Below, piece after piece: positions 52,991 to 59,692 of a DNA stretch of 64,000 bases. Origin of the DNA: Spirosoma sp. (GTDB lineage Bacteria > Bacteroidota > Bacteroidia > Cytophagales > Spirosomataceae); the NCBI RefSeq assembly GCF_026391055.1, contig NZ_JAPLET010000022.1:248001-312000 (forward strand), in the 5' to 3' direction. The notes under the pieces were generated by a model. That model was not told the origin of the DNA and did not search any database. It worked only from the letters and a program-made list of their open reading frames with translations. Numbering within the stretch: position 1 is the first letter of the stretch; the number at the start of each line of letters is the position of its first letter. Both the position numbers and the translations under genes were made by a program.

Positions 52991-53136
52991 TCCTCCGGGT
53001 AGAAAAGCGGCAACGAATTTGGGTGAACAAAGAACAGGAATCATCCCGAATTTTGGTCAGGGTTGCTGGGCATAGTCTATGACTATGCCCAACAGCCGGG
53101 AATCAACCCTCCGGCTAGAAAAGAGGCAACGAAATT
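52991..53136. repeat. Pair of 30-bp direct repeats with hairpin between
   Basis: Bases 52991-53020 and 53107-53136 match at 26 of 30 positions (core CTCCGG, TAGAAAAG and GGCAACGAA). Between them is a hairpin with an 11-bp perfect stem (53067-53077 and 53081-53091). Each copy is itself preceded by an inverted partner for its CCTCCGG or CCGGCT end. This resembles a small interspersed-repeat unit. Confidence 0.6.
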
Positions 53137-53143
53137 GTGAAAA

Positions 53144-53179
53144 ATAACGGGTTGGCTCTGTACAGAGCCAACCCGTTAT
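53144..53179. terminator. Perfect 36-bp palindrome before the CE15-like gene end
   Basis: Bases 53144-53161 are the exact reverse complement of 53162-53179 with no spacer. It lies 46 bases past the stop of the minus-strand CE15-like gene and is the probable end of that operon. Confidence 0.65.
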
Positions 53180-53224
53180 CGTAATCAGGTACAGACAAGA
53201 GCAACCGTACGGGTTGCCTGTAGG

Positions 53225-54769
53225 CTATTTAGCAATTCGTTCGTATTTAAGCAGCTTGCTGGCCCAGGGAATAACGTATTGAAAATTTGGCGCATCGGTA
53301 TGGCCGCCGTTGTGCTGCCGCCACGCCAATTCACCGTTCGTAAGGCCTGTCAGTACGTCCGGCATTTTTTCGGTATTGTAATCGTTACTCACGCCCAGAT
53401 CTCGGGCGCCCAGCAGCTTGAACACCGGCCCGGCGGCTATGGTAGCCTTGTAACTGCCCATTTGGTCGAGCCATTTGGCGTCGCCTTTTTCGGGAATGCC
53501 GTAGCTGACGAACGTAGGCCGTGGCGCACAAAGGGCAAGCAGTTCGTGCGAATCGATTGGAAGATCACAGCCGGTTTTAGGGCCGAATGATGACTCCGCA
53601 GCGGCATATTTCAAATAATTACCCGCCATCCAGTGATATTCTCCGCTACCAGCGAGGCTTTCGACGGCTTCCCCGAAAATACGCCGTTGCAGGGTCGTGC
53701 CGCCTTTTCCCGATGAGCCGATCAATCCCAACGCAAACCGCTGGTCGAAGGCCATTGCTACCAGTGCGGCTTTACCATAGCGGGATACGCCTTCCACACC
53801 AACCTGTTTGGCATTGACCTGAGGCTCGGTTTCCAGATAGTCCAATGCCCGCGAAGCTCCCCAAGCCCAGGCTCGTAAGGCACCCCAGTCGTCGGGTTTG
53901 CGGGGTTGGCCTTTGTTGACCAGTCCGATGATGCCACGGGTCAACCCTGCGCCGTTGTCGGCCTGGATGCTACCGGGTTCGATGGTGCAATAGCCCCAGC
54001 CAGCGGCTAGCAACTGTTCGGTCGGTGGAGAGTCGCCGGTAGGGGGTGGAGCAAAAAAGTTGGCCCCCGGAAGGCGCGTTATAGGCGCATAAGCCGGATA
54101 GTGGTCAAAGATGGCCTTCATCTCCGGGTTGCTTTTTATCATCATCTCCTTGAACGCGATGTTAATCTTCTCCAGGTCGGTGGGCGAGGGCTGGGCCGGG
54201 GCGGGCAAGGCCGGGAAGCCGAGCATCATCATGACCGGCACCGGACCTTTTACGTTCTGTGGCAAAACCAGCACCATGTTGATGTTTACGTTGATCAGTG
54301 GATAGGCGCTGTTGTCGACCCGGCCAATTAGTTGTTTGGCAATGACGGGGATACGGCCAACAAATTCGTTGTCGGTGACTTTAACGATCCAGTTGACCTT
54401 TGGGAGGTTGGCGGGTAATTTGCCGTACATCTCCCGTTCAAAATCCTCGATGAGTTCCGGACGACGCTGTTTCCACCACTGATCGGGAGTGGTTACTTTC
54501 TTGCCGTTGTGGGTGGTGAGCACGTCGGGCAGCTGCGGGCAGGGTTCAGCTTTGGATTCGTCGTAGTTGGCGTGGTTAGGATCGGCTTCATTGCCACTGG
54601 GGCCAGGTCTTAATTTTTTGATGCCCAGTTGCTGCATCATCTCGGCCTGATCCTGAACGGCCGTAAACGTTTTAAGTCGAGGGTACTTGCTGCTGTCGAT
54701 GGCCGTTTGCTGGGCCATAGCCCCGCCAGAAAGGCCAATTAGCAGTCCGAAAGTCAGGTATTTATACAT
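53225..54769 (-). CDS. Glucuronoyl esterase-like enzyme (CE15 family)
   Basis: The 514-residue exported protein (signal peptide to A-M-A-Q-Q) is an alpha/beta hydrolase with nucleophile S329 in G-V-E-G-V-S-R-Y-G-K, the CE15 wording, and H490 in N-G-G-H-T-D-A-P-N-F. CE15 enzymes cut the ester between 4-O-methylglucuronic acid of xylan and lignin. The acidic residue expected in the canonical E-S-G-A-G-G position is Ser here (G-S-S-G-K-G-G, about 351-357). An acid may instead come from D430 in P-E-K-G-D, an alternative site described for bacterial members. It is downstream of the acetylesterase and GH115 genes on the same strand, consistent with a glucuronoxylan locus. An acetyl xylan esterase-type activity is an alternative. 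Confidence 0.82.
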   Translation of the reverse strand: MYKYLTFGLLIGLSGGAMAQQTAIDSSKYPRLKTFTAVQDQAEMMQQLGIKKLRPGPSGNEADPNHANYDESKAEPCPQLPDVLTTHNGKKVTTPDQWWKQRRPELIEDFEREMYGKLPANLPKVNWIVKVTDNEFVGRIPVIAKQLIGRVDNSAYPLINVNINMVLVLPQNVKGPVPVMMMLGFPALPAPAQPSPTDLEKINIAFKEMMIKSNPEMKAIFDHYPAYAPITRLPGANFFAPPPTGDSPPTEQLLAAGWGYCTIEPGSIQADNGAGLTRGIIGLVNKGQPRKPDDWGALRAWAWGASRALDYLETEPQVNAKQVGVEGVSRYGKAALVAMAFDQRFALGLIGSSGKGGTTLQRRIFGEAVESLAGSGEYHWMAGNYLKYAAAESSFGPKTGCDLPIDSHELLALCAPRPTFVSYGIPEKGDAKWLDQMGSYKATIAAGPVFKLLGARDLGVSNDYNTEKMPDVLTGLTNGELAWRQHNGGHTDAPNFQYVIPWASKLLKYERIAK

Positions 54770-54793
54770 GTGATTGAGGGTTTAGGAATGCAT

Positions 54794-56728
54794 TTACTTA
54801 TCCGTTCGGAACGGTGAGGCTGGCAAGCCCTCTTTGTTATACAGGTTGGGATTGACCGGGTTGTCGGCCCAGGCGTAGCGGACGTAGAGGGGCGAAGGCA
54901 CTTCATCACTCCACACCACCACTTTGCCATTTTCAATCGTTGCTTTGGCCCAAACGAATTTCTTGTCGCTGCCCGCAATGGCAAATTCGCCGAGGTCTTC
55001 ACCATCGTTGGTGATCAAGCCACCGCCGGTATCCGTAAAGCTGATCACGACCTTATTGCCGTCTATGGCTGCCGATTGATAGATAGGACCCGAGGATACG
55101 ATGGGTTCCTTATAGGCCGTTTTCAGGGCGGTCAGGGCAAGTCGCTCACCCACATCTTTTTTATTGTCGGGGTGGATATCGTTCCATTCGCCAAGATCAA
55201 TTGCCACGACCATGCCCGTATTGGCTACTTTGAGCGCGTTGAGCTGTGCTTGCCGAAGTACCGCCCAACCGCTTTCGGCAGGTTGGTAGCTATAATCCAT
55301 GAAGCCGGGAAGCTGGATGAATAGAAACGGAAGCGGGCCTTGCTTCCACTTGTTTCGCCAGTCATTGATCAGGGCGGGCAGCAGCGTTGCGTACTCCTCT
55401 GGCTTACCGGCATTGCTTTCGCCCTGGTACCAGCAAAACCCTTTGATGGCGTAGTCGATTTCCGGAGCAACCATGGCATTGTACAGCGCCGTTGGCTGGT
55501 TCTGTGCATTGATACCCCCGCCACCGCTGAATCCCCCCGACATGGGTCGGTAGGCGGTGCCTACTTTATACTGCCAGGTGCCTTTCAGGTCGAGGGTATC
55601 GGTACCCGCGAACAGGCAATAAGGTTTGTCGGGTACGAAGCCGCCTTTACCCGCCATGTTCGTCACCCGGACGACAAACACGTTTTTGCCCGCTTTCAAC
55701 AGGTCGGCGGGGACTGTGTATCGGCGTTGGGGGTACTGGTAGGTAGTTCGGCCAACCTGTTTCCCATTGATGTAGAGTTCGTCGGCATCCACAATCCGAC
55801 CCAAAAAGACTTTAGCGAGTTTGCCCGTCATAGATGCTGGCACCTCAATTTCACGCCGATACCAGACGACGCCGTTCAGGTCTTTTAGGCCCTGATCTTC
55901 CCAATACCCCGGAATGTTGATCGGCCGCCAGCCTTTGGGAACATACGAAATGTCGAACCATTTTGTCGTGCCCGACGTCCCCATGTCGACCGGTGGCGCT
56001 GGTCTGTTGGCCGCGTTCGTGGCTGGTCGGCGATTAAGGCTGTTGATGTAAGTCGTGTCTTTGTTTTTCTCGATGGTGGTTTTCAGCGACGGAAACTCGG
56101 CCAGTCCTTCTTCACTCGTCCAGGCTTCGATAGGCGTTCCGCCCACGCTGGCGTTAATGATGCCCACCGGTATGTTGTATTTCTGATGGATTTTCTTCGC
56201 AAAAAAGTAAGCCACTGCCGAAAACGGTCGAACGTCTTCGCCCACGGCAGCTTTCCATTGCCCATTCGGAATATCGCTTTGGGGACCTTGCAGGTTTGTT
56301 AGAGTAGGCACCCAAAACTGCCGAATCTGGGGGAAGTTGGCCGTCTTGATTTCGTCGGCATAGGTCACGTCATGGATATTGAGCTGATGGACCATGTTGC
56401 TCTGCCCACTGCAAAACCAGACATCACCAATCAGAATGTCGTTTAGTGTGATTTTAGCACTCCCCATGATGTCCATCGTAAAGGGGCCACCGGCGGGGAT
56501 TGGGGGGAGCGTTACCTGCCACTTTCCACTGGCATCGGTCGTCGTTTTGTACGTCTTGCTTTTGAAGCGAAGGGCAATTTTTTTACCCGGCTTGTCCCAT
56601 CCCCACACCTTAAGTTTGGCATCGCGCTGGAGCACCATGCCATCGCTGATCAATTTGGGCAAACGGATTTGGGCCTGTACGACGAAATGGGCTGTCAACA
56701 GCAGACATAATACGAGTAAGCGTTTCAT
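54794..56728 (-). CDS. Sialate O-acetylesterase-like (SASA) enzyme
   Basis: From the ATG at 56728 (M-K-R-L-L-V-L-C-L-L-L, signal peptide ending V-Q-A-Q) it has 644 residues. The frame to 56788 would start inside an inverted repeat and is rejected. The SGNH-type esterase domain has F-C-S-G-Q-S-N-M near 95 (nucleophile Ser), W-Y-Q-G-E-S-N-A near 445, and the His/Asp end D-I-H-P near 530. A jelly-roll domain of beta-galactosidase type (W-Y-R-R-E-I-E-V-P, Y-I-N-G-K-Q-V-G) is inserted in the middle. Such enzymes remove acetyl groups from sialic acids or from xylan. In this locus xylan or side-chain acetyl groups are the more likely target. Confidence 0.88.
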   Translation of the reverse strand: MKRLLVLCLLLTAHFVVQAQIRLPKLISDGMVLQRDAKLKVWGWDKPGKKIALRFKSKTYKTTTDASGKWQVTLPPIPAGGPFTMDIMGSAKITLNDILIGDVWFCSGQSNMVHQLNIHDVTYADEIKTANFPQIRQFWVPTLTNLQGPQSDIPNGQWKAAVGEDVRPFSAVAYFFAKKIHQKYNIPVGIINASVGGTPIEAWTSEEGLAEFPSLKTTIEKNKDTTYINSLNRRPATNAANRPAPPVDMGTSGTTKWFDISYVPKGWRPINIPGYWEDQGLKDLNGVVWYRREIEVPASMTGKLAKVFLGRIVDADELYINGKQVGRTTYQYPQRRYTVPADLLKAGKNVFVVRVTNMAGKGGFVPDKPYCLFAGTDTLDLKGTWQYKVGTAYRPMSGGFSGGGGINAQNQPTALYNAMVAPEIDYAIKGFCWYQGESNAGKPEEYATLLPALINDWRNKWKQGPLPFLFIQLPGFMDYSYQPAESGWAVLRQAQLNALKVANTGMVVAIDLGEWNDIHPDNKKDVGERLALTALKTAYKEPIVSSGPIYQSAAIDGNKVVISFTDTGGGLITNDGEDLGEFAIAGSDKKFVWAKATIENGKVVVWSDEVPSPLYVRYAWADNPVNPNLYNKEGLPASPFRTDK

Positions 56729-56758
56729 GGAGAATTCGTTAGGGCATTGGTTAAGGGA

Positions 56759-56829
56759 CGGTTTTGTGAAGGGTGATATAAACGCCATATCTCCAAGAAA
56801 TGGCGTTTATATCACCCTTCACAAAACCG
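56759..56829 (-). terminator. Perfect 30-bp inverted repeat after the GH115 gene
   Basis: Bases 56759-56788 are the exact reverse complement of 56800-56829, with an 11-base loop. It begins 2 bases after the GH115 stop codon (minus strand). Placed inside the predicted operon, it may separate or stabilise the first segment of the message. Confidence 0.7.
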
Positions 56830-56831
56830 CA

Positions 56832-59387
56832 TTAATTAGTTAATACTTGTCCGGTCGTCTCTTCAGGACCGAGGTAGCGGGGAGCCAGGTCACCGAAATC
56901 CAGGACCAGCTTTTGCAGTACAACACCGGGGTTTACCATCCAGAATTTCACCGTATGTTTGCCGGAACCGGCGATTTTGTGTTTTGTGGATTTGATAATG
57001 ATGTTTTCTGCCGCCCATTTATTCCATATCCCTTTGTCGCTTGTTTTATCTTCTTTATTCAGGCTGATGATCTGAGGAGTCTCATCATCGACCGAAATGG
57101 CGTATTGCAGCCCGTTCTCCGAGGCAAAGAAGTTCAACGTAGGTGAAAAGTAGGCATTGATTGAAAACTCCCCGTCGCTATAGGTTTGAATGTCGTATTC
57201 CAAATGGGGCGAATTGCCGCCCGGCTTCTGCTCCCCGGCAGTCACCGGAAAAGGCGTGATCGCCGAGCCCGTCCGGCCATGATCGGGGAGAACTTTCCAA
57301 CGGATGCCATTTGTGTTTATGGCGCGGGTAAAATGGTCCGCTTCTATGGAAACGCCTTTTTTTGCTACCTGGTAGAAGCTGGAGCCTACAACCGTTTTTG
57401 AGACGTTTGCCCGGTTCATGTCCAGCGCATCAACGTCCCTGGGTGTAACAGCCGAGTCGGCGGGAAGGTAGTTGACCGACGGCATTTTCTGGTGCTCCGG
57501 CTGCTGCCAGTGGGTATAGCCAATGTGGGTCTGGCTCATCAGGTGATTCCACTTGCCGTTGTTGAGCTGGTGATATTGCTGCGTAATCAACGAGTCGTTG
57601 CCATACCGCGCTTTGACATTGTCGGCGTACCGATTAGTCGTGTTCCATCTGTTGCGATAGGCCTGTTTGTTCAGGGCGACGTTATAGTACATGTCGTTCA
57701 GGTTGGCGCAGGCCTTTATGGGGTGTAGCACCAACTGGAAGTACGCATCTTTGTAGGAGGAAGGCAGTTCGTTGTTGATCTGCTCGGCTTTTGTCAGGAG
57801 TTCCGTGTACTCATCAACAACGGATTTCCATTCATCCAGGCTGGGATAGGTGTTGGCGTCGAGTAGTTCAGGCTTTCGACGGGCGTTGTATTTTGCGTAC
57901 CGCGCCAGTAAATAGGCGATGTCTTTGGCGTGGGGTTTTCCAAACTGAGCAGCCGCCCAGTTTTCTGTGTAAGCCGAGAGGTCACCGGCATCCATCTTTT
58001 CGGGATTCCAGGCAAAGTCCAGAAAAAAGGAGATCGGGAACTCCATCGGCTTAAGATCGCCCACGTTCACAATCCAGATGTCGCGTACCTTGTGCTGCCA
58101 CGCCAAGTTCATTTGCTCCCAGATGCGAGGTAGTGGATTGGTATTGAGCCACTTGTAGTTGCGCGGTCCACCCACATAGTCGAAATGGTAATAGATGCCG
58201 TACCCGCCTTTACGCGGTTTTTCGTCGGGCCTGGGCAGCTTACGTAGGTTGCCCCAGTTATCGTCGCAAAGCAGGAGGGTCACGTCGTCGGGCACCCGCA
58301 TGCCTTTATCATAGTACTCCTGAACCTCTTTGTACAAGGCCCAAAGCTGCGGAGTTTCGGCGGCCGGTTTGCCCGTTATGTCACTGATAATGGTTCGCTG
58401 ATCGGTTACGATGCGTTCGAGCAGGGCGGTGGCCGTCTCGCGCGACATAGGCGCATCGCCATCGCCCCGCATGCCGACGCTCACAATCTTTTCATTGGTG
58501 GCCCGTTTCATCCCGTTGCGCCAGAACTGTCGCAGCTTGTCGGGGTTGGTTTCGTAATTCCACGGACCTCCACCTGCCCGTCGCCATTCGTCATGCGCCC
58601 GCATTAAAGGCTCATGGTGCGAGGTGCCAATGACGATTCCGTATTTATCGGCCGTTTTTATATTCAGCGAATCATCGGCATAAAAAGCATTGCCCCACAT
58701 GGCGGGCCAGATGTAGTTGCCTTTCAGACGAAGAATCAGTTCAAAAACTTTCTCGTAGAACCTGTGATTGAAACCCCCGAATTTTTCTTTGGTCCAGCCG
58801 GAGAGCGCCGGGGCTTCGTCATTCAGAAAAATGCCCCGATACTTAACGCTGGGGGCATCGGTTAGGGTGACGTTACTTTTGAGGTAGATTTCCTTTTGTT
58901 TTTGGACTGGCACATCGGCCCACCAGTACCAGGGCGACACGCCCAGTTGTTTGGATAGTTCGAAGACGCCATAAGCCGCACCCCGCCGGTCGTTTCCAAC
59001 AATGATCAGGGCATTCGAGATACCTTTAGTTGGGCTTGTAAGGGTTTGCACCAGCGAGGCTTCCCATTTGCCGCTGATACCCGCCGGGTTGATTTTCCGT
59101 TGGGCAATCAGCTGTTTCAAAAAGGACGACTGCTGAATAGTACCGATAGCAATGACGTTTTTGTTGATCTGGCCCACAGCTGTAACGATGGGAAGTTTGG
59201 CTCCGGTTACTAGTTCAATATCCTTCTGAAGCAGCGCAGCGGACGTTTTTACGAGTTCTGTTTCGCTATTGTCGACATAGATTACTGCTGTCGTGACAGC
59301 AAAAGACGACTTATTTGCGAGGAGACTTTGCCCCTGACCAGTGGCAGACCAAAGCAGTAAAATGGCCAGAATGAGGGTCACTTTCAT
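56832..59387 (-). CDS. Glycoside hydrolase family 115 (xylan alpha-1,2-glucuronidase)
   Basis: The 851-residue exported enzyme (signal peptide to T-G-Q-G-Q) has the GH115 wording. G-V-F-E-L-S-K-Q-L-G-V-S-P-W-Y-W-W-A-D-V-P near residue 140 and K-Y-R-G-I-F-L-N-D-E-A-P near 183 are followed by L-K-G-N-Y-I-W-P-A-M-W near 223 and Y-Y-H-F-D-Y-V-G-G-P-R near 400. GH115 removes (4-O-methyl)glucuronic acid from xylan, including internal positions. The C-terminal part from about 690 is a beta-rich accessory domain. It is the first gene of the minus-strand cluster with the acetylesterase and CE15 genes. A LacI-type palindrome is located 85-110 bases upstream of its start. Confidence 0.94.
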   Translation of the reverse strand: MKVTLILAILLLWSATGQGQSLLANKSSFAVTTAVIYVDNSETELVKTSAALLQKDIELVTGAKLPIVTAVGQINKNVIAIGTIQQSSFLKQLIAQRKINPAGISGKWEASLVQTLTSPTKGISNALIIVGNDRRGAAYGVFELSKQLGVSPWYWWADVPVQKQKEIYLKSNVTLTDAPSVKYRGIFLNDEAPALSGWTKEKFGGFNHRFYEKVFELILRLKGNYIWPAMWGNAFYADDSLNIKTADKYGIVIGTSHHEPLMRAHDEWRRAGGGPWNYETNPDKLRQFWRNGMKRATNEKIVSVGMRGDGDAPMSRETATALLERIVTDQRTIISDITGKPAAETPQLWALYKEVQEYYDKGMRVPDDVTLLLCDDNWGNLRKLPRPDEKPRKGGYGIYYHFDYVGGPRNYKWLNTNPLPRIWEQMNLAWQHKVRDIWIVNVGDLKPMEFPISFFLDFAWNPEKMDAGDLSAYTENWAAAQFGKPHAKDIAYLLARYAKYNARRKPELLDANTYPSLDEWKSVVDEYTELLTKAEQINNELPSSYKDAYFQLVLHPIKACANLNDMYYNVALNKQAYRNRWNTTNRYADNVKARYGNDSLITQQYHQLNNGKWNHLMSQTHIGYTHWQQPEHQKMPSVNYLPADSAVTPRDVDALDMNRANVSKTVVGSSFYQVAKKGVSIEADHFTRAINTNGIRWKVLPDHGRTGSAITPFPVTAGEQKPGGNSPHLEYDIQTYSDGEFSINAYFSPTLNFFASENGLQYAISVDDETPQIISLNKEDKTSDKGIWNKWAAENIIIKSTKHKIAGSGKHTVKFWMVNPGVVLQKLVLDFGDLAPRYLGPEETTGQVLTN

Positions 59388-59564
59388 GTCTCTAAAAGCA
59401 CAGTTAAAGTTTTTATAGCATTTTATAAGGATTACCGGACGTCTTTCAACCCCTTATGTACAGGCATTAGCGGGTTTATGCAATCGGTTGCATAATTAAC
59501 ACAAAAAATAACCCGAACCTGTTATTTTATAAAATAAACCAATTTATTGCTGTTTTAGCGGGAT
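59388..59564. other. GH115 upstream region
   Basis: About 180 bases of AT-rich sequence contain the palindrome at 59477-59494 and no reading frame. No exact TAnnTTTG box is seen in front of the GH115 start. Confidence 0.4.
59477..59494. promoter_or_regulatory. LacI-type operator upstream of the GH115 gene
   Basis: TATGCAATCGGTTGCATA has 7-bp perfect outer arms (TATGCAA and TTGCATA) about the central TCGG. The form, an even palindrome with a central CG, is that of many LacI-family operators. The regulator gene is not in the window. It sits 90-107 bases before the GH115 start, at a place suited to promoter control. Confidence 0.5.
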
Positions 59565-59690
59565 TTACGGTTCTACCCACTTGCTGAATGGCTTCACACA
59601 GATGTAGCGAATCGGGTCGCTCAAGTTAACAGGGGCTTCTTTCTCCGGGATTGCAAAGTTCGCATTGTCTGAAAGCCAAAGCCTATCTAC
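59565..59690 (-). pseudogene. Possible gene remnant (C-terminal 40 codons)
   Basis: On the minus strand, codons ending at the TAA of 59565-59567 read as a protein-like segment, including N-L-S-D-P-I-R-Y-I-C-V-K-P-F-S-K-W-V-E-P at the end. It has normal codon use, but there is no start codon, and its frame runs into the end of the TonB receptor gene. It could be the tail of a gene lost by deletion between the receptor and the GH115 locus. Chance cannot be excluded. Confidence 0.3.
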
Positions 59691-59692
59691 AC

